DNA of 48,595 nucleotides, from contig NZ_SMKK01000035.1 in NCBI RefSeq assembly GCF_004348425.1, positions 1 through 48,595 of the forward strand. The letters run 5' to 3'. The notes below the pieces were generated by a model, which saw only the letters and a program-made list of their open reading frames with translations, was not told the DNA's origin and ran no database searches. The position numbers and the translations under genes were made by a program. The stretch comes from Actinomadura sp. 7K507 (GTDB lineage: Bacteria; Actinomycetota; Actinomycetes; Streptosporangiales; Streptosporangiaceae). Every line of letters begins with the position of its first letter. The first letter of the stretch is position 1. Positions 27,513 through 36,540 of this stretch are shown here, in pieces.

Positions 27513-27580
27513 CAGGCACCTCCATGCATCCGGAAAGCGTGTCGGGGGATGGGATGCTGGCACCATACGACCAGGTAGTC

Positions 27581-27595
27581 GGGGTGGGGCACCCC
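27581..27595. promoter_or_regulatory. Inverted repeat GGGGTG-GGG-CACCCC in the divergent regulator/importer region
   Basis: A perfect 6-bp-arm repeat, 68 nt upstream of the LuxR-type start and just beside a second palindrome. Candidate operator; the G-richness makes chance possible. Confidence 0.4.
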
Positions 27596-27600
27596 AAACA

Positions 27601-27617
27601 AGTAGGGACTCCCTACT
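27601..27617. promoter_or_regulatory. Palindrome AGTAGGGA-C-TCCCTACT, candidate LuxR-type operator
   Basis: A perfect 8-bp-arm palindrome midway between the LuxR-family regulator (start 27512, minus) and the importer's binding-protein gene (27703, plus). The GGGA...TCCC core recalls the operators of some actinomycete LuxR-type pathway regulators, so autoregulation and control of the importer are plausible. Confidence 0.55.
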
Positions 27618-27702
27618 CGTGTGACCGAGATTACAAGGCCGATGATCGCCCTCAGACCGCTGCCGGTACGAGCGCCGGCAGCCGACGAAGGGATCAGGAG
27701 CC

Positions 27703-29313
27703 GTGGCGGTTCTGAAGACGAGGTCGCGTGCTTCGGCTGTGGCGTTGGTCGCGATGTTGACGCTGGTGGCGTGCGGCGGAGACGGAACAGACGAGGCCGA
27801 GCCACAGCCGGGCGGAAGCCTCACGTTCGCCGTGAGCGCCGACGCCCCGGGGTTCGACCCCGTCAGCGACGGGGCGTCGTTCAGCGGCCAGACCTTCACG
27901 ATGGTGCGGACGATCATCGAGCCCATCGTCGCGCTCGACGAGAACAGCGACTGGCGGCCGTTCCTCGCCGAGAGCGTGGAGCCCGACAAGGACGCCACGG
28001 AGTGGACGATCAAGGTGCGCGAAGGGATCACCTTTTCCAACGGGGACCCGCTGGACGCCGAGGTCGTGGTGGCCAACCTCGACGCGCACATCGAGTCCCC
28101 GGTGAACGCGGCGACCCTGAGCGCGGTCGAGTCGGTCAAGGCGGCCGATGCGATGACCGTCGTGGTCAGGCTGTCGGAGCCGTGGGCGACCTTCCCCTAT
28201 TACCTGACCGGCACGCCGGGACTCGTCGTGCCGCTCAGCTCACTGGACAACCCCGAGAAGGCCAGTGACGCACCGATCGGCACCGGCCCCTTCCTGTTCG
28301 ACGGCCACAGGCAGGGCTCCTCCATGAAGGTCAAGAAGAACCCCGGCTACTGGCGAGCCGACAAGGGACTTCCCCATCTCGACGAGATCGAGTTCCGCAT
28401 CGTCCCCGACGGACCCCAGCGCACGCTCGCGCTGCAGGCCAACGATGTCGACGGCATGTCGACCCGCGACCCGCAGGACGTGGTGAAGTTCGACGACCCC
28501 GCCTACACGACCACGCGCGTGAAGGGGATGGCCGTCACCGAGGGCCTGTTCTTCCTCAACACCGCGAACAAGAAGCTCGCCGACGCCGGGCTGCGGCGCG
28601 CGCTCGCGCGCGCCACGGACCAGAAGGCCTTCGTCGACACGCTGCGCGGCGGTCTGACCAGGCCGGCCACCGGCCCCTGGGCGAAGGACACCCCGTGGTA
28701 CACCGAGACCGACTACCCGACTTACGACCTGGACGCGGCGAAGAAGGCGGTAAGCGAGTACGAGGCGAAGAACGGGCCGGTCGAGCTGTCCTTGATGACC
28801 CTCGCCGACCCCTCCGCGGCGCAGAGCGGCCAGCTGCTGCAGGACATGTGGAGCAAGGCCGGAGTGGACCTCAAGCTGGACCAGACCGACCAGGCCACCC
28901 TGGTCGAGAGGCTGATCACCGGTGACTACGACCTCAGCGGGGCCTACGAGTTCGGCGCCGCCGACCCGGACATGGACCGGCTGTTGCTCCACAGCAGCGG
29001 TGTGACCCCGTTGGGGGAGATCTCGACGGCGATCACCCGGCTCAAGGACCCCGAGCTCGACACCGCCCTCGACGCCGGTCGCGCCACGACCGACAAGGAA
29101 GAGCGCGTGAAGGCCTACGCAACGGTGCAGGAACGTCTCGCCGAGCTGGTGCCGATCATCTGGCTCGACCACGCGAACGCCTCGGGCATCATCACCAGCA
29201 GCAAGGTGCACGGGGTGGGTGAAGGCGTGCTGCCCACCGGCCAGAAGGAAGCCGGCCCGTTCGGCTCGCCATCGCCGTCGCTCTCGTTCGCCGACGTGTG
29301 GATCGAGAACTGA
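27703..29313 (+). CDS. ABC importer substrate-binding lipoprotein, family 5 (peptide/nickel type)
   Basis: A 536-residue extracellular solute-binding protein. The N-terminus has positive charges, a hydrophobic stretch and the lipobox LVAC, with Cys24 as the lipid-anchored residue. The SBP_bac_5 pattern follows (GGSLTFAVSADAPGFDPV, then WTIKVREGITFSNGDPLDAE and YWRADKGLPHLDEIEFR). It delivers an oligopeptide or another hydrophilic ligand to the permeases next in the operon. GTG 27703 is preceded by AGGAG with only 2-nt spacing, which is unusually short but no better start is in frame before the signal. The ligand is unknown; position opposite the beta-oxidation regulator suggests uptake of that pathway's substrate or a related compound. 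Confidence 0.93.
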   Translation: MAVLKTRSRASAVALVAMLTLVACGGDGTDEAEPQPGGSLTFAVSADAPGFDPVSDGASFSGQTFTMVRTIIEPIVALDENSDWRPFLAESVEPDKDATEWTIKVREGITFSNGDPLDAEVVVANLDAHIESPVNAATLSAVESVKAADAMTVVVRLSEPWATFPYYLTGTPGLVVPLSSLDNPEKASDAPIGTGPFLFDGHRQGSSMKVKKNPGYWRADKGLPHLDEIEFRIVPDGPQRTLALQANDVDGMSTRDPQDVVKFDDPAYTTTRVKGMAVTEGLFFLNTANKKLADAGLRRALARATDQKAFVDTLRGGLTRPATGPWAKDTPWYTETDYPTYDLDAAKKAVSEYEAKNGPVELSLMTLADPSAAQSGQLLQDMWSKAGVDLKLDQTDQATLVERLITGDYDLSGAYEFGAADPDMDRLLLHSSGVTPLGEISTAITRLKDPELDTALDAGRATTDKEERVKAYATVQERLAELVPIIWLDHANASGIITSSKVHGVGEGVLPTGQKEAGPFGSPSPSLSFADVWIEN

Positions 29314-29321
29314 GGTAGCGG

Positions 29322-30275
29322 ATGAGCGCCCATGTCGCGGGTTCGTTCGCGTTGCGCGCAACCCGGCTCCTAGTCGTCCTGATCGCCGTCAGCTTCTTGG
29401 CGCAGTTCCTGATCAACCTGCTGCCCGGTGATCCGGCGCTGGCCATCCTGGGCACCGGGGCGACCGAGGAGGCCCTCGTGGAGCTGCGCGAGGCGATGAA
29501 CCTGAACCAGAACCCGTTGTACCGCTACGGCGAGTGGCTCGTCGCCGCGCTCCAGGGCGACCTGGGGGAGTCGGTGACGAGTGGCAGGTCGGTCAGCGAG
29601 GCGATCGGCCAGCGGCTGCCGCTCACCCTCGAGCTGCTGGTCATCTCGATCGTGCTCGCGCTGGCGGTGGCCCTGGCGCTGGCACTGTTGACGGCCGACA
29701 AGCCGAGCGGCCTCAGCGCCCGGCTCGCCTCAGGGATCAGCCTGGTGTTCTTGTCGAGCCCGACCTTCGTGATCGGCATCGGGCTGGCGGCCTTGGTCGG
29801 TTTGAAGCTCGGCTGGCTGCCAGTGAGCGGCTACAAGCCACTCGAGGACGGACTGGGGCCGCACGTACGGTCGATCATCCTGCCTGTGCTGACCCTGGCG
29901 CTGGGCCAGATCGCCTTGTTCTACCGGATGCTGCACGTGGATTTGAGCGCAACACTGAAGGAGGACTACATCGTGCTGGCCAGGGTGCGGGGGTACGGAC
30001 GCTGGCGCGTGCTGTGGCGTCACGCGCTGCGGCCTTCCTTTACGTCGCTGCTCACCGTGATCGGGCTCAGCCTGGGGGCGATGATGGGGGGATCGGTCAT
30101 CGTGGAGAGTCTGTTCGGCCTCCCGGGGCTGGGCAGCCTGCTGATCGACGCGAGCCTGTCGCGCGACTTCGTGACCGTGCAGGGCGCCGTCGTGGTGATC
30201 GCGTTCGCTTACGTCGTCATCAACCTGAGCGTCGACGTGCTGTACGCCGTGGTCGACCCGAGGATCCGCGGATGA
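29322..30275 (+). CDS. ABC importer permease, DppB type
   Basis: A 317-residue membrane protein with about six transmembrane helices and the DppB/OppB pattern: an N-terminal helix then INLLPGDPA, and the EAA coupling motif near DYIVLARVRGYGRWRVLWRH. It forms half of the transmembrane channel, pairing with the permease half of the next gene. It starts 8 nt after the binding-protein stop and overlaps the next gene by 4 nt (ATGA). Confidence 0.94.
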   Translation: MSAHVAGSFALRATRLLVVLIAVSFLAQFLINLLPGDPALAILGTGATEEALVELREAMNLNQNPLYRYGEWLVAALQGDLGESVTSGRSVSEAIGQRLPLTLELLVISIVLALAVALALALLTADKPSGLSARLASGISLVFLSSPTFVIGIGLAALVGLKLGWLPVSGYKPLEDGLGPHVRSIILPVLTLALGQIALFYRMLHVDLSATLKEDYIVLARVRGYGRWRVLWRHALRPSFTSLLTVIGLSLGAMMGGSVIVESLFGLPGLGSLLIDASLSRDFVTVQGAVVVIAFAYVVINLSVDVLYAVVDPRIRG

Positions 30276-32230
30276 GTGAGACGACTACCGTCGCAGCCAA
30301 GCTCGGTGACCTCGCGGACACCAGGACCGCGCGACGCGGTCTGCTGTTCTGGAGCTGTGCGGTCTGGCTGGCCTTCGTCGTCGTGTTCGCGTTGTCGGCC
30401 GGGATCCTGCCGCTGGCGGACCCGCTGGAGACACTCGACGGCCCGCCCCGGTCCGGCCCGTCCTGGGACAACCCGCTGGGCACCGACGCATTGGGCAGGG
30501 ACCTCATGGCGCGGGTGGCCCTTGGAGCCCGGGTCTCGCTCATCGTCGGGCTGGGGGCCACGGTCGTGGCGATGCTCGTCGGCGGCTTCCTGGGCACCCT
30601 CGCCGGGTACTGCCGCGGCTGGGTCGACACGGTCGTGACGACCATCGTGGACGCGATGCTGGCCTTCCCCAGCCTGGTGATCGCGCTGATGGTCGTCACC
30701 TTCCTCGGCCCCTCCCTGGTGACGGTGACCCTGGTACTGGGTCTGCTGAGCGCACCTCCGGCGGCGCGTCTGGTCCGCGGCAGCACGATCGCGATCCGGG
30801 ACCGGGAGTTCGTCACCGCCAGCCAGGTCCTGGGCGCCAAGGCCCTGCGGACGATCCGGCGCGACGTCGTGCCGAACATCCTGCGGCCAGTGGTCTCGTT
30901 CGCGTTCCTCCTCGTCGGCGTGGTGATCGTCGCCGAAGGCAGCCTCGCGTTCCTCGGGCTCTCGGTCCGGCCACCGACGCCCACCTGGGGCGGGATGATC
31001 GAGGAGGGACGGGCCAGCCTGGACGGGAGCGTGTGGGCGACCTTGGTGCCTGCGACCTTCATGGTCGTCACCGTCCTGGCCCTGAACTGGCTCCACGATG
31101 TGACCCTGGCGGGCCGGAAGTCCGTTTCCGTCGACGTCGCCGAGCCGGCGGCTCCGCCGGTGGCCGGTGCGAAGGCCCGCGAGAGCGCACTCGACGACCC
31201 CGTCGACGACCCTTCCACCTCAGCGTTGTGCCTGCAGGACATGCGGACCGTGTTCGCCACACCCCAGGGGCGGCTCCGTGCCGTGGACCGGGTCTCGGTG
31301 CGCGTGGCACCCGGTCGCACGCTCGGGATCGTCGGTGAGTCCGGATCGGGGAAATCGGTGCTGATCCGGTCGTTCCTGAGGATCGTCGGCGGGAACGTGG
31401 TCGAAAGCGGCGGGCGCGCGTGGTTCGGCGGCACCGAGGTCACCGGGCTCAGCGACGCCGAGTTCGCGGCGTTCACCCGGTCGCGGGTCGGGTTGGTCGT
31501 CCAGGACACATCGGCAGCATTGAACCCGGTCCGCACGATCGGCAGCCAGATGCGCGAGGCGATGCGCCTCCAGTTCGGTATCGGGCGCCGCGAGGCGGAT
31601 GAGCGGGCGCGGGCGCTGCTCGCGGATGTCGGGCTCACCGACCCCGGGCGCCGGCTCGGGCAGTACCCTCACCAGCTGTCGGGCGGTATACGCCAGCGGG
31701 TGCTGATCGCGATGGCCCTGGTCGGTGAGCCGAACCTGCTCCTGGCCGACGAACCCACGACCGCACTCGACGTGACAGTCCAGGATCAGGTTCTCCGGCT
31801 GCTGCACGACCTGCGGGACACGCGGGGCGCGGCGATGGTCCTGATCAGCCACGACCTGCCACTGGTGGCCCACTGGGCCGATGACGTCGTGGTCATGTAT
31901 CGGGGGCGGGTCGTCGAGAGCGGCCCGGCCGAGAACGTGCTGTCCAACCCCCGGATGTGGTACACCCGCGCGTTGCTCGACGCGGTCCCCGACCCTTTCG
32001 AGGGCGCTGACGAGCTCCCGGTCATCAGCGGGCAGCCGGCCCCGCCGGTGGGGGACGAGCCCGGCTGCGTGTTCGCCGCCCGCTGCCCGGCGGCGACGCA
32101 ACGATGTCACCTGGAGTCGCCGCCGCTGGTGCGGGCGCACCCCGGTGCCGAGCAGCGCTTCGCGTGCTGGCACCCGCTCGAGCCCGCGGAGCCGGATCCG
32201 CTGGCGATCGGCCCGCGAGAGGAGAACTGA
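30272..32230 (+). CDS. Fused ABC importer permease-ATPase (DppC-DppD)
   Basis: A 652-residue fusion. Residues 1-285 are a DppC-type permease ([20 protein letters not shown] and the EAA-like [20 protein letters not shown]). Residues 310-640 are an ATPase with Walker [10 protein letters not shown]-loop [11 protein letters not shown], signature LSGGIRQRV, Walker [13 protein letters not shown] and an H-loop SHDL, ending in the oligopeptide-ATPase C-terminal Cys-rich segment (GCVFAARCP...RCHLESP) that may hold an Fe-S cluster. The linker (about 286-309) is Ala/Asp/Pro-rich. Fusions of this kind occur in actinobacteria. The ATG is inside the DppB stop (ATGA), and the next ATPase starts one base after this gene ends. 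Confidence 0.94.
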   Translation: MSETTTVAAKLGDLADTRTARRGLLFWSCAVWLAFVVVFALSAGILPLADPLETLDGPPRSGPSWDNPLGTDALGRDLMARVALGARVSLIVGLGATVVAMLVGGFLGTLAGYCRGWVDTVVTTIVDAMLAFPSLVIALMVVTFLGPSLVTVTLVLGLLSAPPAARLVRGSTIAIRDREFVTASQVLGAKALRTIRRDVVPNILRPVVSFAFLLVGVVIVAEGSLAFLGLSVRPPTPTWGGMIEEGRASLDGSVWATLVPATFMVVTVLALNWLHDVTLAGRKSVSVDVAEPAAPPVAGAKARESALDDPVDDPSTSALCLQDMRTVFATPQGRLRAVDRVSVRVAPGRTLGIVGESGSGKSVLIRSFLRIVGGNVVESGGRAWFGGTEVTGLSDAEFAAFTRSRVGLVVQDTSAALNPVRTIGSQMREAMRLQFGIGRREADERARALLADVGLTDPGRRLGQYPHQLSGGIRQRVLIAMALVGEPNLLLADEPTTALDVTVQDQVLRLLHDLRDTRGAAMVLISHDLPLVAHWADDVVVMYRGRVVESGPAENVLSNPRMWYTRALLDAVPDPFEGADELPVISGQPAPPVGDEPGCVFAARCPAATQRCHLESPPLVRAHPGAEQRFACWHPLEPAEPDPLAIGPREEN

Positions 32231-32231
32231 C

Positions 32232-33266
32232 GTGGCTGGTAGCGGACGTGAACACCTGCGCGGCGACGCGGTGCTGCGGGTCGAAGGCCTCGATGTGCGG
32301 CACAAGATCCGCCGAGGCGTCACCCTGCAGGCGGTCTCCGACCTGAGCTTCGACATCGCCCGGGGAGAGACACTCGGGGTTGTCGGGGAGTCCGGCTGCG
32401 GGAAGTCATCGGCCGCGATGGCGGTCATGCAGCTCGCCAAACGTGCATCCGGCTCGGTGCACCTGGGTGGTGAGGAGATTTCCGGCCGCTCGGCGGGGTG
32501 GATGCGTCGGCATCGGCGCGACATGCAGCTCGTCTTCCAGGCACCGCGGGCGTCCCTGAACCCCCGCCGGCGCGTCGGCGAGACGATCGCCGAGGGCATC
32601 CGGATCTGGGGTCAGCCCGACGTGGACGGCCGTGTCGAGGCGGTCATGCGGTCCGTCGGCCTCGACCCTGCCCTCCGCGACCGGTTCCCTGAGGAACTCT
32701 CGGGCGGCCAATGCCAGCGTGTGAGCATTGCGCGCGCGCTGGCGGTCGAGCCGCGGCTGCTGGTGTGCGACGAGCCGGTCTCCGCGCTGGACGTCTCCGT
32801 CCAGGCTCAGGTTCTGAACCTGCTCAAGCGGCTGCGACGCGAGCTGGATCTGTCGATGATGTTCATTTCCCATGACCTCGGCGTGGTCAACTTCCTCAGC
32901 GACAGGATCCTGGTCCTCTACCTCGGCAAGACCTGCGAGCTGGCACCCCCATCGACCCTGTTCGCCGAGCCGCGTCACCCGTACACGCACACGCTGATCT
33001 CGGCCCTGCCGGCTGCGGCCGCCCGGGGCATCGTCAGCAAGGTGGCGCCCAGGTCCGAGGTCCCCTCGCTCATCTCGCCCCCGGCCGGCTGCAGGTTCAA
33101 CACCCGCTGCCTGCTGGCAACCGACCGGTGCCGCGAAGAGGAGCCGAGGCTCCGCAACGTCGGCCCGGACCACTGGGTGGCCTGTCACCATCCGGTCTCG
33201 TCCGAGGCCGTCACGCCAACTTGGCCTCGGGCTTCACCGGACGGTGGGCCGGGAGTGACCGTTTGA
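32232..33266 (+). CDS. ABC importer ATPase, DppF type
   Basis: A 344-residue ATPase, second nucleotide-binding subunit of the importer. Walker A GESGCGKSS, Q-loop VFQAPRASLNPRR, signature LSGGQCQRVSIARAL, Walker B LLVCDEPVSALDVS and H-loop SHDLGVV are all intact, and the oligopeptide-family C-terminus with CRFNTRC...RC is present. GTG 32232 has GGAGAA upstream. It ends the operon and is followed by a hairpin. Confidence 0.94.
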   Translation: MAGSGREHLRGDAVLRVEGLDVRHKIRRGVTLQAVSDLSFDIARGETLGVVGESGCGKSSAAMAVMQLAKRASGSVHLGGEEISGRSAGWMRRHRRDMQLVFQAPRASLNPRRRVGETIAEGIRIWGQPDVDGRVEAVMRSVGLDPALRDRFPEELSGGQCQRVSIARALAVEPRLLVCDEPVSALDVSVQAQVLNLLKRLRRELDLSMMFISHDLGVVNFLSDRILVLYLGKTCELAPPSTLFAEPRHPYTHTLISALPAAAARGIVSKVAPRSEVPSLISPPAGCRFNTRCLLATDRCREEEPRLRNVGPDHWVACHHPVSSEAVTPTWPRASPDGGPGVTV

Positions 33267-33323
33267 CAAGACGAGACAAGACTACGTCGGTGCCGCGAAG
33301 TGGATCGGGCGTTAAGGAAGTGT

Positions 33324-33350
33324 GCACGCACCGTCAAGGAGGGTGCGTGC
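33324..33350 (+). terminator. Hairpin terminator after importer operon
   Basis: GCACGCACC at 33324-33332 pairs with GGTGCGTGC at 33342-33350 (9-bp perfect stem, 9-nt loop), 58 nt after the last importer gene. There is no U-run, as is common in actinomycetes. Confidence 0.6.
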
Positions 33351-33448
33351 GGGTCGCAGGATACTGAAGCCAAGCTGGCGGGGGCTCGGCCTACGACCAT
33401 GCGGCGATCCCGCCAATCAGCATGCGGCACCGTCGTGTGGGGGCGGCT

Positions 33449-33475
33449 CCCGCCGGAGCGGATGTAACCGGCGGG
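33449..33475 (+). promoter_or_regulatory. Hairpin next to the ribosome site of the secreted-protein gene
   Basis: CCCGCCGG at 33449-33456 pairs with CCGGCGGG at 33468-33475 (11-nt loop). The 3' arm touches the GGGAGGA ribosome site of the gene starting at 33486, so folding could hinder its translation. Confidence 0.35.
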
Positions 33476-33485
33476 AGGACCCCTC

Positions 33486-33965
33486 ATGTCTCGGATGTAC
33501 CAGCGCGTACTCGTGCGGTTCGGTTTGGCTCTCGGTCTTGCGCTCGCCTCGATCACCTTCGTGGCCTCGCCCGCCTCGGCGCACACGCTGGGCCAGGCCG
33601 TCGTTTCGGAGCTTGGGTGCGGCTGGCCGAACGGCGCATACAAGACCCTCACCAGGGAGGATCTCTGGGATGACGGCAACAACATGCCCTTGGGCGAGGT
33701 CTACGTGCTGTGGAACGGCACCTATCAGGAGAACTGCGTGGTCACCCTGAGGGTCGGCCGGGCGGACGGTGTCGCCAGCTACACGGAGGCGGTGCTGGAA
33801 CGTCAGGGGATGAAGACCATCAAGGACGAGGGGAACTACGCCCACTACGCGGCGGCCAGCGGCTACGCCCCCGGTACGTGCATCAGGTGGACGGGCTCCA
33901 TCAAGGCGATCTATGGCGGCGGGATCTACGGCACCACCACGACGCAGTGGAGGTACTGCGGCTAG
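33486..33965 (+). CDS. Small secreted protein resembling spore-associated protein A
   Basis: A 159-residue exported protein. The signal peptide has basic residues, a hydrophobic core and a cleavage site after ASPASA (about residue 32). The mature part has an early Cys in GCGWPNGAYK, NCVVTLR, DEGNYAHYA, CIRWTGSI and a C-terminal YCG, giving four Cys that could form two disulfides. This pattern resembles the spore-associated protein (SapA-like) family of actinomycetes, whose function is poorly known. A strong GGGAGGA site precedes ATG 33486. It stands alone between the importer and the convergent SDR. Confidence 0.75.
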   Translation: MSRMYQRVLVRFGLALGLALASITFVASPASAHTLGQAVVSELGCGWPNGAYKTLTREDLWDDGNNMPLGEVYVLWNGTYQENCVVTLRVGRADGVASYTEAVLERQGMKTIKDEGNYAHYAAASGYAPGTCIRWTGSIKAIYGGGIYGTTTTQWRYCG

Positions 33966-34032
33966 GAGGTCGTCTCGTGAGGCGGCGGTAGGGCGCGATC
34001 CGGTGGACGCCGGTCCGCGGACGGAGTGAGCG

Positions 34033-34908
34033 TCAGTTGTCGGCCGCTTGGATCAGGGTGGCGATCTCGTCGGGGGTCCACGGCGGGGAGGTCTCGTGGT
34101 CTCGCCAGCCGAGGTACTGCTCGGCCGGGCGGGGGAACTCGCCGATGTAGCCGCCCGCGCCGGCGAAGACGCGGCCCGTGACGGCGGCCGACTCGGTGGT
34201 CGCGAGGAAGAGGTAGAGCTGCGCGACGTACTCGGCGGGAGGCGGTGCCTGCGCGCCGGCGTGCATGAGGTCGTCGAGGATGCCTCGCCGGTGCAGCCGT
34301 TCGATGTTGGCCTCGTAGTCCGGGCCGCTCGACAGGCGCGTCTCCGCTCCGGGGCATACCGCGTTCACCCGGACACCGTGTTCGCGTAGTTCGGCCGCGA
34401 GTGCGTAGGTCAGGCTGGTCACGGCTCCCTTGCCCGCCGGGTAGCCGGTCCCTCCGAAGGCCCCGGTGAACGCGTGCGAACTGGTGTTGACGATCCAGCC
34501 CCGTCCCGCCTCGGCCATGAGCGGCGCGAAGGCCCGGCAGGTCAGGAAGGTCGCGTGGAGATGGGAGTCGATGAGCGAGCGCCAGTCGTCGACCGCGATG
34601 TCCAGGATGGAGGACGCGGTGGGTTCGGGGGTGCCCGCGCAGTTGACGAGGATGTCGGGAGTCCCGAGCTTTCGCGCCGCGTCGAGGAGCGAGTCGACGA
34701 CGCCGGGGTCGGCGGCGGAGCCGGTCACGCCGACGACGCGTCCTGATTCGTCCAGCGCGGTGACGGCGTCGTCGACGGCCGCCTGATCACGTCCGTTGAT
34801 CACGACGGACGCTCCCGCGCCCGCCAGCGCGCGGGCCACCGCGAGACCGATGCCGCGCGACGATCCGGTGACGACGGCGACGCCGCCGCCGTCCGCGAGC
34901 GACCTCAT
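34033..34908 (-). CDS. Short-chain dehydrogenase/reductase
   Basis: A 291-residue SDR. TGSSRGIGLAVARALAGAGA cofactor loop, Asn-Gly-Arg after beta-2 (INGRD, favouring NADP(H)), VNCAG, and active-site Ser143, Tyr156, Lys160. The substrate is unknown. The C-terminal 40 residues (YLGWRDHETSPPWTPDEI) extend beyond the usual core and may close over the active site. Its start lies 38 nt downstream of a CATAG-N6-CTATG site, the same operator as that before the TetR gene, so it probably belongs to the TetR regulon with the hotdog thioesterase. Confidence 0.9.
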   Translation of the reverse strand: MRSLADGGGVAVVTGSSRGIGLAVARALAGAGASVVINGRDQAAVDDAVTALDESGRVVGVTGSAADPGVVDSLLDAARKLGTPDILVNCAGTPEPTASSILDIAVDDWRSLIDSHLHATFLTCRAFAPLMAEAGRGWIVNTSSHAFTGAFGGTGYPAGKGAVTSLTYALAAELREHGVRVNAVCPGAETRLSSGPDYEANIERLHRRGILDDLMHAGAQAPPPAEYVAQLYLFLATTESAAVTGRVFAGAGGYIGEFPRPAEQYLGWRDHETSPPWTPDEIATLIQAADN

Positions 34909-34946
34909 GAGAATCCCCTTCCGGTTGCGGCCACGACGGGCAGAGG

Positions 34947-34962
34947 CATAGCGGTCTCTATG
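34947..34962. promoter_or_regulatory. TetR operator candidate, copy 2 (before SDR)
   Basis: CATAGCGGTCTCTATG: arms CATAG and CTATG around 6 nt, abutting the stop of the thioesterase gene and 38 nt before the SDR start. It has the same arms and spacing as the palindrome between the thioesterase and the TetR gene, and the same flanking TC on its right. Confidence 0.55.
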
Positions 34963-35631
34963 TCAGCCGTCGGCGGTCGGTGTCCCCGCCGGCTGGATGA
35001 AGATCCCGTCGGCCTCGACGGTCACCCCGTCGGCGTCGGAGATCGTTCCGGCCACGAACACCTTGCGCCGCTCCTCGCCGGCGATGTGCGCTTCGAAGCG
35101 CAGCGGGCCGAGGGGAGTGCCCCGCCGGTACCGCGTGGTGAGGGTCCCCGTGAAGGTCGTCCGGCGCATCCCGGACGCCGTCTCTCCCATGATGTGGTCG
35201 AGGAGCATGGCGGAGACTCCGCCGTGCACCAGGCCGGGGGGACCCTCGTAGGCCGCGCCGAGGACCACGTCGGCGTGGCATCCGGACGGGCCGTGGACGA
35301 CGTTGAGGGGCGGAGCGATCGCGTTCGCCGCGCCCATCACGGCATTGCCCCAGTTCCAGGATCGGAGTTCGGAGTTGTACCTGATGCCGGCGGGACCGGG
35401 CAGCTGGCCGGTCCGCAGCCGGGCGACGAGTGCGTCCAGGTCGTCGCGGACCCGGTGCACCTCGTCGTCGTCGACGGTCGTGCGGATCGTGGCGTCGATC
35501 AGCTCGCGGACGGTTCCGGTCAGCGACTCCAGCACCGCTTCGCGCTGGTTCACCTCGTCGGTCGGCGTCTCGTCGCGGACGAAGCCGCCGACGCCCACGG
35601 CGGCTGCTTCAGGGAATTGGCGGCTCGTCAT
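34963..35631 (-). CDS. PaaI/THEM4-like hotdog acyl-CoA thioesterase
   Basis: A 222-residue hotdog protein. The family features are in the second half: HADVVLGAAYEGPPGLVHGG (a long substrate-binding helix preceded by the conserved GPPG-VHGG turn) followed by a beta-sheet core (TLTTRYRRGTPLGPLRFEA). It should hydrolyse an acyl-CoA, removing CoA intermediates. ATG 35631 is preferred over GTG 35667; neither has an obvious ribosome site. The gene is divergent from a TetR regulator with a palindromic operator between them. Confidence 0.88.
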   Translation of the reverse strand: MTSRQFPEAAAVGVGGFVRDETPTDEVNQREAVLESLTGTVRELIDATIRTTVDDDEVHRVRDDLDALVARLRTGQLPGPAGIRYNSELRSWNWGNAVMGAANAIAPPLNVVHGPSGCHADVVLGAAYEGPPGLVHGGVSAMLLDHIMGETASGMRRTTFTGTLTTRYRRGTPLGPLRFEAHIAGEERRKVFVAGTISDADGVTVEADGIFIQPAGTPTADG

Positions 35632-35672
35632 GCGCAGACCGTATACCGGAAGCGGTGAGGCCACCAAGCGTT

Positions 35673-35690
35673 ACATAGACATATCTATGT
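35673..35690. promoter_or_regulatory. TetR operator candidate, copy 1 (between thioesterase and TetR)
   Basis: ACATAGA-CATA-TCTATGT: perfect 7-bp arms, 40 nt before the TetR start and 41 nt before the thioesterase start, where it would cover both divergent promoters. It contains CATAG-N6-CTATG, repeated upstream of the SDR. Confidence 0.7.
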
Positions 35691-35730
35691 CGAGCCCTCC
35701 TCGCCATGGCGCCCGATCTACAATCGCTCC

Positions 35731-36435
35731 GTGACCGAACCCCCGATCGACCCGGCCGCGGAGCCGCGGGCCGCGGACCGGGAGGGCGCGACGGGCCCCG
35801 GCGTCGCCGGCAGCCCGCTGAACGCGCGGGGAGCCCGGCTCAACCGGCGCGGCCTGGAGACCCGTGCCCGGGTGATCGGAACCGCGATCGACATGCTCGC
35901 CGACAGCGAGCACGGTGGCGACGTCAGCGCCAACCTCGTCGCGAAGCGCGCCGGAGTCACATGGGGCACGGTCCAGCACCAGTTCGGCGACGTCGACGGG
36001 CTCTGGGCCGCGGTCCTCGAAGAGCTGGGTAGCCACGGGGACATGCTGCCGTGGAAGGAGATGGACGACGGGTCCGTCGCCGAGCGGATGAGCCGGATCG
36101 TCGACGCCCTCTGGTCCGGTCTCGACTCGCGCCCCGGCCGGGCGGTGGCGTCGCTGCGAAGCCTGCTGCCCCGCAACACGGCCGAGTTCACCGAGACGTA
36201 CCCGCGGACGGCCGAACAGCTCAACCGCTGGGACCGGCACTGGCGGCGCGCCTACGCGCGGTCGTTCCGCGGGCTCGTCGTCGACGCCTACCGGCTGGAG
36301 CGCGTGCGTCACCTCCTGCCGGCCGCCGTCCGCGGCCTCTACCTGGAACAGCACCTGAGCACCTGGACCGACATCGACGAGGCGCGCGCCGTGCTGGCCG
36401 AATCGATCGCCGGCTACCTCGAACGCCGGCACTGA
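35731..36435 (+). CDS. TetR-family transcriptional regulator
   Basis: A 234-residue regulator. The TetR helix-turn-helix lies at about residues 45-95 (VIGTAIDMLA, then NLVAKRAGVTWGTVQHQFGD); a 40-residue disordered, acidic and Pro-rich tail precedes it. The ligand domain (about 100-234) is Arg/Leu-rich and unassigned. It starts with GTG 35731. The palindrome upstream and its second copy near the SDR suggest that this protein represses itself, the thioesterase and the SDR, probably with an acyl-CoA or related ligand as inducer. Confidence 0.92.
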   Translation: MTEPPIDPAAEPRAADREGATGPGVAGSPLNARGARLNRRGLETRARVIGTAIDMLADSEHGGDVSANLVAKRAGVTWGTVQHQFGDVDGLWAAVLEELGSHGDMLPWKEMDDGSVAERMSRIVDALWSGLDSRPGRAVASLRSLLPRNTAEFTETYPRTAEQLNRWDRHWRRAYARSFRGLVVDAYRLERVRHLLPAAVRGLYLEQHLSTWTDIDEARAVLAESIAGYLERRH

Positions 36436-36494
36436 GCACGCGGCCGCCGGTGCGGGCCGGACCCGCGGCTCCTCCGCACCGGTCTCTCCACCGG

Positions 36495-36532
36495 CCCCCG
36501 CTCCAGCCGTCGGGGGACGGCTGGAGCGGGGG
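36495..36532. terminator. Strong bidirectional terminator between TetR and exporter permease
   Basis: CCCCCGCTCCAGCCGT at 36495-36510 pairs perfectly with ACGGCTGGAGCGGGGG at 36517-36532 (16-bp stem, 6-nt loop), between convergent genes ending at 36435 and 36541. Confidence 0.85.
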
Positions 36533-36540
36533 CACGCGGG

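Noticed and set aside
27513..28139. Extension of the LuxR-type regulator to 28139
   Set aside because: It would run antisense through the divergent binding-protein gene, and ATG 27512 has a strong ribosome site.
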